Part shown: piece by piece, positions 1 to 11,229 of the stretch | Layout of the letters: each line of letters opens with the position of its first letter | Numbering within the stretch: the stretch's first letter is position 1 | Assembly (NCBI GenBank): GCA_026874595.1 | Contig: CM049314.1 | Span: forward strand, 74,414,300-74,478,299 | Origin: Sipunculus nudus | Lineage: Eukaryota > Annelida > Sipuncula > Golfingiida > Sipunculidae | Direction: 5' to 3' | DNA: 64,000 bases | The notes under the pieces: generated by a model | What the model was told of the DNA's origin: nothing | Database searches by the model: none | Seen by the model: the letters and a program-made list of their open reading frames with translations, nothing else | Made by a program: the position numbers and the translations under genes

Positions 1-424
1 CAATTAATCATGACTAGGTTTAGAGTCTATGCTCATATACTAATGAGATGATTTGCTCGAGAGGTAACTGGCGAGTGAATATTACCTGGCTTACTATAAC
101 AGCTCATTTTTGCAGTACTTATTGCACAAGTATAATAAGCACTTCAACATGGTCTTTAACAAAGTTATGATAAAATACTTAATATGATAAAATTAAATTT
201 AAAATGCTGATTTTATTTATTTCTCTATTATTTCATCTCAAAATGCTCACATAAACAAGCCACCTAGCTTCGTATTAGAAACATCTATGATTTGACTTGA
301 TACAGATGATTTGATGGCTGTCAGGAGTCACAACAGCTGCATACGTCACCCTTAATGATACTTTTTATCAGTGTTAAAAATGAAATATAAGTATTATAGG
401 TAACGTTACCTTAACCTGTTATAA

Positions 425-605
425 ATTGGAAAAATACAAAAGTAATCAATGTAATCATATCTAATTATTATGATTACGATTACATTTGGAGAGTAATTGA
501 TAACGATTACAATTACTCTAGTTTTAAAATGTAATTGATTATGATAACTATAACTTAAAAAAATGTAATCAATTGTAAATGATTAGGATTAATGATTACA
601 ATTAT
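425..605. repeat. AT-rich tract of alternating GTAAT/ATTAC motifs
   Basis: The tract is built from many short, mutually inverted pieces of the type GTAATTGATTAC and ATTACAATTAC, so either strand can fold on itself in several registers. It looks like part of a simple, self-complementary interspersed repeat. I cannot assign a family. Confidence 0.5.
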
Positions 606-1745
606 CCCATGTATGCTGTTTCCCACGGTTAACTAATAGACTTGCAGGATATGTTTTGGATAGACCATTTAGTGGTTTTTGAACTTTATTAAATTCCTGT
701 GTAGTTTTCTCTTATCTATGGAACAAATCCTACAAAGGCACACCTAGGCCTATCTGATAAAACAGCAGAATCACAGTTGGCCATGTTATAAGGGGGGGGG
801 GGAGGGAATTTTTTTTTTTTTGTAATTTTGAAAAAGTTTGCATAAATGCGCATAATCAATGAATTTATAAAGTCTGTGTAGCAGATTTAAAGCCCATAGA
901 CAGCGCTATTATAAATAAGAAAATAGTAATCTGCCTTCTAAAGAAAACAAGCCATGTAAACATTCAATTATTTGGCCCATATTTCTAAGTTCATTCGCGC
1001 AAAAGGTGCATTTGTGAATATTCCTTGATGACGTTCCTTACTCCAGGGTTATTGCCGGGTCCACAACAAAATCTTATTGGTTCTTCCTTGACCCATTCAC
1101 GAATATCCTGCACATTTCTTGAGATTCCGTTCATGTTTGCGCGAGTTATTCTGTGATCAAGCACACATACATGTATATGAAAGCATACTCTCCTGGTGGC
1201 GGCAATAAACAAGATGTAAAAGTAAAGAAGCATTTTGAAAATTGTGGACAAACTCTCGATGGCCACCAAAACACTACATCACCGTGGCATGAGCAAACTA
1301 CTAGCAATGGACGAAGCTTAACATACGCTCCTCAAACAGACGTTGTATACTGCAGTCGCCTCGGAACTCTGGTGTAACCCATGCTTTGTATAGCAAAAAT
1401 TTCTGGGTTTGAAGTCCAGGGTGCCCACAGAGCAAAGAATTATTATCAGACTAATGAGAAAGTGATATCAATGTATCATAAATTGTGACATAATGTGCAT
1501 CCAGTTTGAAATTTTAAACATGTGACACCCGCTCTCGTTGGAACACACTGGGACCAGCAGCAACTGGTATTTCAATTATTTGGCCACAGAAAACTTCCAT
1601 AATGGAGGATGGGTGGCACCATCGTGAATCATAATAAAGATATGTGTTCTTAGAATCGTGGAGGTCTTTTATATATGTTTATTTGCAATGATGTTATGGA
1701 CACATATGTTTGTTGTGAGACAAGAAAGAAAAACTGGTAACAAAC
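606..1745. other. Non-coding stretch downstream of the discoidin exon
   Basis: I see no convincing gene here. There is a poly(G) run at about 792-802. A short open frame on the minus strand around 991-1269 matches no family I know and has no supporting context. The stretch is probably intron of the minus-strand EGF/F5-8C gene, because the discoidin domain is incomplete at 1746 and must continue at lower coordinates or beyond the window. Confidence 0.45.
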
Positions 1746-1918
1746 CTGAATCCATGGTCTTTTATCAGACACATAGCTGCACCAGCCACCAGTGCCATTT
1801 AATCGGACTTTAGAAGCTTCATATCCTGGCAACGCAGAGGATGCGGAGAGGAAAAATTCTTTCATTTCAGGGTTCTCGAAACCTAGTCTTTCATAAGCCT
1901 TACACTCGATGACATCAT
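1746..1918 (-). CDS. Exon encoding the start of an F5/8 type C (discoidin) domain
   Basis: This is a 173-bp exon on the minus strand. It has a polypyrimidine tract and AG acceptor just above 1918, and a CAG|GTTTG donor after 1746. Its 57 complete codons read as the N-terminal third of a coagulation factor 5/8 type C domain. An opening Cys (IEC) is followed by LGFENPEM, then SASSALPGYEA, then the hallmark VRLNG...WC and DKRPWIQ. Discoidin domains are extracellular lectin-like or lipid/cell-binding modules. The exon begins with two bases of a split codon, and the upstream EGF exon (3595-3750) ends with one base, so joining them gives an Asp codon and an open frame. This supports a single host gene with EGF followed by F5/8C, as in EDIL3/MFGE8-like or receptor proteins. 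The rest of the domain is not in the window. No stop or frameshift is present. Confidence 0.88.
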
Positions 1919-3594
1919 CTGGGGGGAAAGAATACATACTGTTCCAATAAGACAACTTGAAAATCAATTTTGGGTAATATTTGTACCTACAGAACCTGTA
2001 TTGTACCTTTAATTTACAATCTCCTTCAGTGTTTATACGGCTGAAAATCAGCCAGTGTTCGTTCCTGAGGAATTATGAATTTGATAATGTTCTTTCCTAC
2101 AGTATTGTATCCCTGGCTGGCTAACCCTTACTACATATGATTAACAAACAATGGTTCTTCTAAGAGAGCACCTCTGTATGTAGACAGACTTTATTTATGG
2201 TGAAAACACACGAATCTGGAACATGACGAAGCCTTCATGTAATGTCATTCTAGTGTATAAATAAAGCCAATATGCCTGGAAACCCTACATTGGAAAAGAG
2301 TCGGATCTTTATTTTTTCTTGTTTTCCTGCTATGGATATATGCTACGTACAGGTTAATAATTATAAATATTAAATAATCAAGGGGATAAATTAAATAATC
2401 AATGTGATGATGGATATACTATGTGTATGTTACTACATATTAAAAATCAATGTGATAATTGATATACTATGTGTATGTTACTACATATTAATTAATCCAC
2501 GTGATAATGGATATACTATGTGTATGTAACTACCTATAAAAAAAATCAATGTGAAAATGGATATACTATGTGTATGTTACTACATATTAAATAATCAATG
2601 TGATAATGGATATACAATGTGTATGTTACTGCTGATTTAATAATCAATATGATAATGGATATACTATGTATGTGTTACCGCATGGTAGGATAGTAGTGTT
2701 GGGCATTGGTTGTAATACCATGATCGTTCATTCGTAAAAAATAATTTGTTGTTTAGAAGTATAATTTTTTTTGACAAAAAATAGACAAGTACATAATCTA
2801 TATTGATATGCAGGCTCTCATCCAGGGTAATAATTTTATAATTGTACAGCTTAAATATCTCAAAGTAACTTAGGAATTGAGAGTTTTTAGTATTTGCATG
2901 TTTCTCTAGTCCGCTTGCAAAATGTATATAAAAGCACACATTTCCGCTTCACAAATGGAAGTTACGTGCAAAAATTGCAATCAATTATGACTCTGCATCG
3001 ATCATCGAACCTGACGGATCATCGATTATAACTGGAACCAGGCCTGTCAAAGGTTAATGACTGAAAAGAGTAAATGTTCTAGTAAAAAAAAGAGTCGTCT
3101 TCTTTAAAATAAGGAATGAAAAAAAAAATCAAATTACCTGCAATGCCCCATTAATTTTTAAAATAGACTTAATAAAGAAGTACTTGGCATTATTCGTGAG
3201 TGTATATATATTGCCCCGAAATTAAGAAACATACATGGTGCACATCCCCCTGCATGAAGATACGGACATTTTCCACGTGTTGAGATAAATGTTAGATGTC
3301 GCACACACAAAAATTACAAAGTGTCTTGTTCCAACTGGACTGTAATACCAGTAGAGAAATAATATATATCGGATTTTTTTCCCTGTAAAAAAGGGGAAAG
3401 AAAACTTGCTGCTTAAACTAAGAAAAGACGAAAAAAAAAATAATTAGAATTATTTTCAGTAATCCTCATAAACAGAATGACTCTTTTAAAAAAGAGTGAT
3501 TTGTCAGGCCTAGAAAACCTTATGAAACAATAAAAAAAGTAAAATTGTGAAATATTAGCCAAGTGAATATGAAGGCAACCACTGTGTATACTAC
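1919..3594 (-). other. Intron between the EGF and F5/8C exons
   Basis: This is a 1.68-kb interval with GT/AG borders in the minus orientation. It contains the 49-bp tandem array at 2398-2680. I see no other coding sequence in it. Confidence 0.75.
2398..2680. repeat. Minisatellite, about 49-bp unit, 6 copies
   Basis: Units start near 2398, 2446, 2494, 2544, 2593 and 2643. Each has the core ATCAATGTGATAATGG, then ATATACTATGTGTATG, then TTACTACAT with small changes. It lies in the intron of the EGF/F5-8C gene. Confidence 0.9.
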
Positions 3595-3750
3595 CAGACA
3601 AACAGGAGTGCCTGTTGCTTCCGAGATGGAATCCAGCGGCACAGCTACACTCGTAACCAACGCGAGCCGTGGCATCAGTGCAGCGCATGTCACACGTACC
3701 AGGATATTTACATGGCGACATAAGATCCACTCCCTTTCCACCTTCTAAAA
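3595..3750 (-). CDS. Exon encoding an EGF-like domain
   Basis: This is a 156-bp exon on the minus strand. The acceptor TTTGCTCAG ends just above 3750, and the donor G|GTAGTATAC lies just below 3595. The protein shows the six-cysteine spacing of an LDL-receptor-type EGF module: SPCKYPGTC, then RC, then GYECSCAAGFHL, then a final HSC. A short linker (LEGGKGVDLM) precedes it. Such modules occur in secreted or membrane proteins and form three disulfides. The exon starts with two and ends with one base of split codons (symmetric phase 1), typical of shuffled EGF exons. Its phase fits the next exon at 1746-1918 exactly. No upstream exon could be identified above 3750. The exon appears intact and is probably a functional part of a host gene. 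Confidence 0.86.
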
Positions 3751-3764
3751 CTGAGCAAAGAAAA

Positions 3765-4410
3765 AAAACCTTGGGACCAATGGGTCATGACGCTCTACTG
3801 AATTTGTCAAAAGGATATGTTTGTGGGCTTTTTTTAAAAACATGGGTCCTGTGATCAGTTTGAAGCCAACATGTCAACCCAAACTGGATTCCACAAACTT
3901 TTTAAAGAAGTGGGTCCTGCGACCATGACCTTTATCTCATGATCCAAAATCAAAATCGTTCTAACATTATTGGTGGGTCATAAATAAGTCAAGATTGAAA
4001 TCAATATGTAAATCCAAACTGGAGTTATCACCAAGAAACAAATTTGTGCACAGATAACCCCTGTAACTTTAATTTTTTAACCATGTGACCCCAAAATACA
4101 TCAACTTCTTCCTCTACTGGCTGGTCAGGTATAATTTGTGATACATGGAAGGTTTCAGATGAAAAGGTTGGCTTAAAATCTATGCACATTTCTCAAAATA
4201 AGTGGGCCATGTGACCTTGACCCCATGACCACGACCTTGCGTTAGAGTTGGGCCATTTACAATTAAAGTTTAAAATCCATATGTCAAACCAAACTGAATT
4301 TTTTAACCATGAAATAAATTTGTCGGCAATAAAGTAAGACAAGAGACGGACGGACAGAGTGATTAATATGGGGCATCCGCTTATTCAAGAGGGGCCCTAA
4401 TAAACACACA
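3765..4410. repeat. Dispersed repeat with 'gtgaccttgacc/catgacc' motifs and a gacggacgg end
   Basis: The region has recurring phrases such as 'gggtcctgcgaccatgacc' and 'ccatgtgaccttgac'. It closes with a 'gacggacggacag' run and a 'ggggcatccgcttattc' tail. The beginning near 3770 ('gggaccaatgggtcatgacgctc') matches the 5' end motif of repeat family B further along the window. It has no coding content and is a non-autonomous interspersed repeat. Confidence 0.6.
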
Positions 4411-4454
4411 AGGTTTCAGGACACAAATGAAACCGCAGTTCATAATCTGATAGA

Positions 4455-4580
4455 ATGAATATACTGTATTCGACGTAATAAACCCCGCTTCCGTAATAAG
4501 CGCCCTCTCACACGGACTTTGGAGGAGATCGCATAAAGAAACTTAGGGATGAGCCACCCTTACCTCACTTTTGTCCCTAG
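4455..4580 (+). repeat. Dispersed repeat with 'cgtaataagcgcc' termini (copy 1)
   Basis: It reads 'gtattcgacgtaataa', then 'ccgtaataagcgccctc', then 'ggaggagatcgcat', then 'gggatgagccaccct'. An inverted, diverged copy lies at about 15660-15805, and a partial copy lies near 12843-12880. It is a short non-autonomous repeat with no coding content. Confidence 0.7.
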
Positions 4581-5037
4581 CCAATATATAGTGGCGCGTT
4601 GCAATTTGTTGATATTAACTTCCTGAATTCACGAGCTATCGCTTGGATTAATGCCGGTAAAAATAGAAACTTAAATTCTGGAACTAGTGCTTTTCTAACA
4701 AGAGTGTGCGGTTTTAGATGGACTGTTTCCTGTATATCTTCCATGCAAACATCGTCGTTGGGCAGGTACTTGAGTGATTATACGGCGCCTTTGAAGGACG
4801 GACACCTAATACATTTGGAAAAATTTAGTATTCTTTTGTTGCATTGATAAATGTGTATTTATACTTAAATCCACATAGTATACAAAATTTTTTGGAACAT
4901 CACTGTAGTTTGAGTTGGCCAAGCAAATATTCAAATCCCGCAACACGAGACATTTGCCTACATGTCCTGTCATTTGGGTATTCAAAGTAGACAACAAGTG
5001 AAAGAAGCATGATTATTATTAATTTTTCTTTATAGCT
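4581..5037. other. Unassigned spacer
   Basis: No gene or repeat is recognised. A small open frame at 4599-4847 has no family features. Confidence 0.4.
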
Positions 5038-5041
5038 TTAA
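5038..5041. repeat. TTAA target-site duplication (left)
   Basis: TTAA directly precedes the inverted terminus TAGACC; its partner is at 7865-7868. Confidence 0.65.
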
Positions 5042-6711
5042 TAGACCATTTCAGCATTACAGGCGCGCATGTGCGATGACCGACCTTGAGCCCAAGGTGA
5101 AAGGTCACCATTACCAAAACAAACTACATGCGGTCCTGACAACTTCTGCCGCTTCGTTTGTCAGACGCAGCAGATACACTGTGTTATCGGTCACTCGCAA
5201 CATTAAAAGTATCTCACCTAAAAACATTAAATATTACAAAACAGATGTACAGTTGATGAAAAGCCAGAAACAGGAGGCCACAGTGCCTCTCTGATTATGC
5301 AAGATATTTGATGAAAAATTGACCCTAAGAAAATTAAAAATAATCAGCTTTAGCTTTAAATACCATTAGCTTTAACCAGTTTGTCTCATAGGCCTTCAAA
5401 GGCAAATGGGAATACTACGGGGGGGGGGGGGGGGTCAGGCAAGTCTTATTTAGTTATGCCTGATGCCAAGTTTCTAGTAAGGGGTGAGCCATTTGATACC
5501 AAGGGGGAAAGGGGGGGGGGGGGGGGAGGTGAGAAAAAAAGCTTCATTGCAAGATCCTCTAAATAACAATTATGTGCCATGCATCAAAATTACAATATAT
5601 AGAAAGCTATATTTTTTTCTGGCCTATGCCATTGATTCGAATTAATTAGATTTAAAAGACATACTCTTGACGTTTTTACTAATCTGTCAAATTTCTGTAG
5701 GAAGTGGATCAGTAGAAGTACAAATGATTAAGTAACACTTGAGAGAAATATATTACACCTTTTACACCCATATCTATTATGATATAATATTTCAGCTCTT
5801 TAATAATGTAGAACCAGTGCTTGACACATACCTCTGTAAAGAGAAGTGGCAGCAAGTGCCCCCCCCCCCTCCACTTTTGTTCATGATTTTAATGAATGTT
5901 AAATCTGAAAGATATGATAAACTTCAATGTTTATGTCTATATTAACATATTAAAATAAATGGCTATATATAAATGGCTATATATAAAAATATATATATAT
6001 ATGAATGGTATTTTTGTGATTTATGCAGTCAATGTTTTATATATTCCTAGGAAACTGCCCTTATATGCTTCATACAGACCTAATATATTACATTTTTCCA
6101 AAAAAAAAAAAAAATGTAGGGGAGGCAACACACTCCCGAATTCTCCATGCATAAAACACCAATTAAGCATGACTTGTTTATTGATTGATGAAAGGTATTT
6201 TGTACATGAAAGGTACACACATGCATATATGGTCTGCCCCTTTGATATTCAGTGTATCGGTGTGTATTGTGCCCTTGTCTAACAGAAGCTGGTCCAAAGC
6301 ACTTGTATGAAGTAAAATTTAATAATTTTATAGTAAAAGTATATTATTTTTAGCATACGTATTATACACTTTGTATTCTGAGGATTCTCAAGAATTTATA
6401 AGTGTTAAAACTCCATAAAAACTATAAAAAAGGAAAATGTAAGCTGAAAAAAGTGTATGCTATAAAAGGGCTTCCATATGGTATATATATTTGCTTTTCT
6501 TCCCACTGCGTTTTAGTCATGTTTAAATCGTTCAACTGACATGTCATGTTTAAGTAAAATGTTTATTTACTGAAGATGGTCTGCTTTATTTGTGATGTCC
6601 AGTTCAAAATAAACATATTACTATAAACTATATTATGATAATTTTTTATATAATTAATATCGAGCTATATTATTAATATTATAAAAAGTTCAGTAGATTA
6701 GAGTTTTATAG

Positions 6712-6764
<53 letters not shown>

Positions 6765-7864
6765 AGTAGCATAATCTAATTTTAAATATTATATTTCTGC
6801 ACATGTTAAGAGATGACATTGGCAAATCCATGAAAAGCTACCATATAAAAACTCTCTAAAAATCATATTTTCTCAAGTTCTTTGACACTTAAATATTTAT
6901 CCTAGATTATGAAAGCTTTCAACAGAAGGCTTATAATATATTACGCATTAACAGTGACAAATAATAGGGTAAACAGTTATGTTTACAAGTTTTGCATTAT
7001 AATATATTTTTTAATGTCTTGATATGCTCCCCAAAAGCTATATTATTAATCATATTTACCATCCCATTACCCAAGTGTTAAAGACATTTTTGTAACTTTT
7101 GAAATAACAATAATCTTGTCCCGAAGTTTTGCATGCTGAACTGTAAACATTTACGTGAAACTTTTCGGACGATTCCGTTTTGTCCATGACAGGGTCAGAG
7201 AGTTATCAGTATTCATTATTTCCTCAGTGATTAATGTGGATTATTATTAGGAAATATAAAAATATTAAAGCATTATCTGGACTAAAGGGAATTATGTCTT
7301 GAAACACTGGCCTTCAACATAACAGTATTATAATAAACTGTTATTAAGTTATCAACACACTCCCTAACACAGGAATCGGGACAATGAAATTTGAGATGGT
7401 TTAAAGATGCATTTCGAGAAAAAAAAAAGTTTATCTAATCTAAATACTCATGATTAATAAATGGTTACTAACCTTCGTATAAAAGTGTTGACAAAGATAT
7501 TTCTACATATTAATAAGTTAAATGTAAAGCACCGTCACTTGTCCACTTGAATATTTCACCAGTGTGATTCTGTGAGCCACATGGAGTGAGCGACTGCACA
7601 AGTGCCCGTTTTTGTTACATTTTGTTTAAAAAGGCCAGCAGAAGAGCTCTTACCTGCTTAGGAGCAATGTGTAACACTTATAAAGGGTGCCATTTTCTAT
7701 AGGAGGCGTCCACTGAAAATATTAATAGATATATAGAAAGGTTGGAACGTGACGTTCCGCCATTTCTGCATTGCTCATGTCTGGTCAAGGGACGTGTTTT
7801 GGTAATGGTGACCTTTGACCCTGACTAGCATGCATTGCGAGTCGCGAGATGCTGAAATGGTCTA
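5042..7864. mobile_element. TTAA-flanked DNA transposon-like element, 2.8 kb, no transposase seen
   Basis: The two ends are inverted copies of each other. Both start TAGACCATTTCAGCAT (16 bp identical), and after some 40 diverged bases they share GGTCACCATTACCAAAAC. Immediately outside is the tetranucleotide TTAA on both sides (5038-5041 and 7865-7868). TTAA duplication is known for the piggyBac and Kolobok superfamilies, so this is most likely a non-autonomous relative. The interior is AT-rich with poly(G) runs near 5419 and 5511, a poly(C) run near 5860 and a (TA)n tract. No transposase-like frame is visible in it. Small frames at 5076-5294 and 5959-6282 look like chance. Confidence 0.72.
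6713..6761. repeat. (TA)n microsatellite
   Basis: About 24 uninterrupted TA units inside the 2.8-kb element. Confidence 0.97.
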
Positions 7865-7868
7865 TTAA
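7865..7868. repeat. TTAA target-site duplication (right)
   Basis: TTAA directly follows the inverted terminus GGTCTA; its partner is at 5038-5041. Confidence 0.65.
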
Positions 7869-7949
7869 TATTACCAAACTGAATAATATTTAGAAATGTT
7901 AATTGTTTAACACGGACGACCGATCTTCCATAGCGGGTCTCGACACTAT

Positions 7950-8055
7950 GCTGATTTGCATTGGGATAACATCTTGTGATTGGCTGGGAGACCATGGCCA
8001 CGTTTGGGAGAGGTAGTGAGAAGTTCATTCATACCCATTGTTGGCGGGAATCCAG
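7950..8055. promoter_or_regulatory. Cluster of octamer, CCAAT-type and E2F-like sites without an obvious gene
   Basis: ATTTGCAT (octamer) is at 7954-7961, GATTGG (inverted CCAAT) is near 7978, and TTGGCGGGAA (E2F-like) is at 8041-8050. The surrounding sequence is less AT-rich than its neighbours. I see no open frame in either direction that it could serve, so the call is speculative. Confidence 0.25.
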
Positions 8056-9239
8056 GACATAGCTGGCCGTACTTGTCAAGCAAATAGTGTCGGCCTAGAT
8101 TATGGGGCCCCCACGTTACAGATACGCGCCTGGAGCAACCATAAGTTTATCCAATATCCACTGCACGATCATGAAAAAAAACCATAAATGTTCAATATAC
8201 GGTAAGAATTGTGCGATTAGTTAGGGGTATAGTAGCGGTCATGACTGAGGTCTAGAAGCGGACTAGCTTTATCGGGAATCACTCGTGCCAGGCACCGCAA
8301 ATCAAGTTTGTTTTTCAATGAACCTGTATATCCGTTTTCCTTATATAGGGGTTTCATTTAAAAAATAGTCGTTCTAATGCATTCATGTATTTTGTTTACG
8401 TCTGACCTTTCAAATAAAGCCACGAGATAAATATTTACGGACGATCTATCAACCAGGAAGATTGGTCACACACATTAGCCACACCTCTATCGTTGTAACA
8501 GCGTTTCGTTAGGCCTTCGTGTTGAGGAAGAACGATATCATATATTGTTTTCCGACATCGGAAATAATGCCGTTCATTACGTTTCAATGGTTCCGATAGT
8601 TAACACAAGAAGCTATTAAAGATCGTTTTTACGTACAATGTACTTTCAGGTCAATTACAAAAGGAACACATGAGAAGTAATCGTGTCTCGCGAGGCGAGA
8701 ACAGTTCCATGGCTGATAACAGATTGAATAAAGCAAGAAGAAACGATAGATGGATAGAATGATATAGGATGTAAGGGTACAGGAGTCCTGCTATTGATGT
8801 ATATTTTTAAAAATGAAATGCCTTGAGGTTGTGAGTTCTGGGTAAAGTTTAAAAGGGGGTTCTTGGTATTGACTATCTAACGGGATTTCAAGTGGGATTT
8901 TAAAGGTGTGGTTTTAAATAGACGTGCATTTTAAAATAAAAGAAAATTGGTAGCTAACGATTGTTGGTTTTTCTGAATTGCCATGAGTGTGCCGTGAAGT
9001 CAAACACGTGTACACAAGCGGCCCTGTCAGAGAATTGTAACGCCCTTTGTAAGTTTGCAGATGTGGGTTGGGTTGGGGGGGGGGGGTTGTGTATGAATCA
9101 TACTCGATATTTAAAAGTCATATGGTCAAACTTACACGATCACATTATACACCGAGTCACGTGATATGTAAGGCACAAGTTTGCCACCATCTTGAGTGAT
9201 CAGTAAACGCTGTTAAGTTACTCAGTCATGTTGTCAATC
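8056..9239. other. Unassigned non-coding stretch upstream of the gypsy element
   Basis: I see no gene. A poly(G) run lies at about 9075-9086. The last 100 bases ('gtcacgtgat', 'gccaccatcttgagtg') could be remnant leader or LTR of the retrotransposon that follows, but no second LTR copy was found to prove it. Confidence 0.35.
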
Positions 9240-9264
9240 ATTTACACAGACGAACACAACAAAT

Positions 9265-10175
9265 ATGGCGACGAAAATGGCCGAGTCTCACCTCCCACCT
9301 CCTCAGCCATTCCTCGAGAAATTCCTTGGTCACGTTAGTTCAACTCCTTCAATACGTGCATGGTTGCTACGGGCCTTGATCAAAGAGACATTGCCGACGT
9401 TTGTTAACGTGCAGTCCTCCTCCACTGCCTTGGCACAGAAGGACAAAGGATATTAAATTCACTTGGGATTTCAGAGACGTACCAGGAAGCAGTAAGTACG
9501 CTCGAATTTCATTTCGGCCCTAAAAAATCAGTAATCATGTAACCTAACCGCTTCTGGCAATTAGCCAAGTTACCAGGTGAAAACACATATCATCTTGCTA
9601 CGCTTAAAGAACTGTCTTCTACGTGTTAATTTGGAACTATGACAGATGAACTAATCAGGGATCAGTTGATTGAGCAAACGAACATTCCACGTGTACGTGA
9701 AAGACCCCTGATGGAGCCTGATTCCTTGACCCTAAAGCGTGCATTAATTCTAGCTACACAGATAGATAGCGCTATATCCGAGGATCGGAAACTTGAAACT
9801 GAAACTGTTAACGCTACCACAAGCATTCACAGATATAAACTTGATGACAGATCTGCTGTATCAGGTGTTTTTAAACAACCAGCTAGCTACCATCAGAGTC
9901 AGAGACTGCAGACCTAAAAGCAGCCAAGTGGATGTAAGTACAAGCCTGTACAAAAGAAAATGTCGTGCAGAAATAGTGGTTCAAACGCTCATAATACATA
10001 ATGCCAAAAGTGCCCAGCTAAAGGCAAAAAATGCCGAAAATGTCATAAACTTAACAACTTTGAGAAAATGTGTAGTAGTAGTGGTCATGTACGTCGGATT
10101 GAAATTCCAGCATCACAATCAGAGAATCCTACTGTGCCAGATCCAGTCATCATACGACGTTTTGATGAGGTAAGA
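9265..10175 (+). pseudogene. Ty3/gypsy gag remnant with zinc knuckle
   Basis: The opening MATKMAESHLPPPQPFLE is typical of gypsy gag proteins in invertebrates. The frame then breaks and resumes as GTEGQRILNSLG..., ...FHFGPKKSVI, the FWQLAKLPGE matrix/capsid-like segment and DELIRDQLIEQTN (9639 onward), with in-frame stops after VIM and STC. Around 9970-10080 a degenerate pair of Cys-rich knuckles is visible (KCPAKGKKCRKCHKLNNF...MC). Gag packages the element RNA. At least two stops and two frame changes make it non-functional. It is followed directly by protease and RT in the usual gypsy order. Confidence 0.88.
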
Positions 10176-10189
10176 GGCCGATTGTTTTA

Positions 10190-10350
10190 AATCCTGCACA
10201 TTGACACTCCATGAGGTACAGCTGAACCTAATGATGGACAATGGTTCAAAGGTTTCAATTATAATCGATTCTACATACTATAAACATTTCAAAGCCAGTC
10301 CTTTTATGCCAGCTACTCAAAAGCTGACCACAATTGAACCGACATAACTG
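10190..10350 (+). pseudogene. Ty3/gypsy aspartic protease remnant
   Basis: The segment reads LHEVQLNLMMDNGSKVSII followed by YYKHF, which aligns with the flap-preceding active-site region of retroviral-type aspartyl proteases. The catalytic motif D-T/S-G appears as DNGS, so the usual Thr after the catalytic Asp is Asn. The reading frame is lost soon after. Context between gag knuckles and RT supports the call. Confidence 0.7.
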
Positions 10351-10569
10351 TTTGTGGTGTAGTTTCCCTAGATGTTCATAATGGAGATCAGTATCTGTCA
10401 GACTACAAGTTCTATGTCACAAAGCAAGGTGCAAACCTTTTGGCATTGACTTATTTAACAGTCTAGGGTTTGAAATTACCAGACAGGAAACAGGGGTTAA
10501 CACTGTCGATGTAGCTTGCAAATTTCCTGAACTGTTCACCGGATTGGCATGTCACCCAGTATGCTCACT

Positions 10570-11200
10570 CTCCGCGCGTCGACACTAACTTTGCACCCGT
10601 GTCACAGAAATTACGTCGGTTGCCACTGTCACTTCGCGATGAGGTGTCAAAAGAGCTCAACCGGCTTGAAGAGCAAGATATCATTGAAAGGATTGACTCC
10701 TCTCCCTGGATTTCAAATCTCGTCGTGGCAGGCAGAAAGTCTGGAAACATTCGTTTGTGTGTTGATTTACGCCCTGTCAACAAAGCCATCATACCGTACA
10801 ATTATCCGTTGCCAACACTTTCCGAACTAACTGTAGAATTCTATGGTGCTACATTGTTTACGAAACTAGACCTTAGACGCAGTTACCTACAGATTGCGCT
10901 GGTTGAAGAAATCAGAAACCTCACAGCTTTCATTACACATGATGGCTTCTTCCAGTACAAATGTATGCCTTACGGTCTGTCATCCGCACCAAGTGCATTT
11001 CAGAATATCCTGTCATCAATACTTTCTTCCTGTCAAGGGACTTTTCGTTTGATTGATGATGTAGTTCATCACAAGGGCAAGGCCGAGCAAGACAGCCGCA
11101 GATGGTCCTCAGTAGACTGAGAGCTGCTAACATAACTCTCAACAAAGACAAATATCACATTTTTAACTGGTGAAATTGAGTTTGTTTGATTCAAGGTCTC
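10570..11200 (+). pseudogene. Ty3/gypsy reverse transcriptase remnant
   Basis: A frame of about 170 residues (10599-11120) begins with QKLRRLPLSLRDEVSKELN. It continues with the fingers/palm landmarks IIERIDSSPWISNLVV, IRLCVDLRPVNKAI, LFTKLDLRRSYLQIAL and MPYGLSSAPSAFQ. The catalytic Y-x-D-D box is altered: it reads RLIDDVVHH, with Leu in place of Tyr. The thumb continues in other frames (about 11230-11350: AANFYLKFVPFYAPTADPL). The frame ends prematurely at 11120 and the domain is inactive. Confidence 0.93.
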
Positions 11201-11229
11201 AGCATCAGGTGTCGTGCCACTAGAGTGGA

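Noticed and set aside
9150-9240. Possible 5' LTR of the gypsy element
   Set aside because: No matching 3' copy was found after 12790, so the LTR call is not supported.
10565-10801. Minus-strand frame over the RT region
   Set aside because: It is antisense to the clear gypsy RT and has no features of its own.
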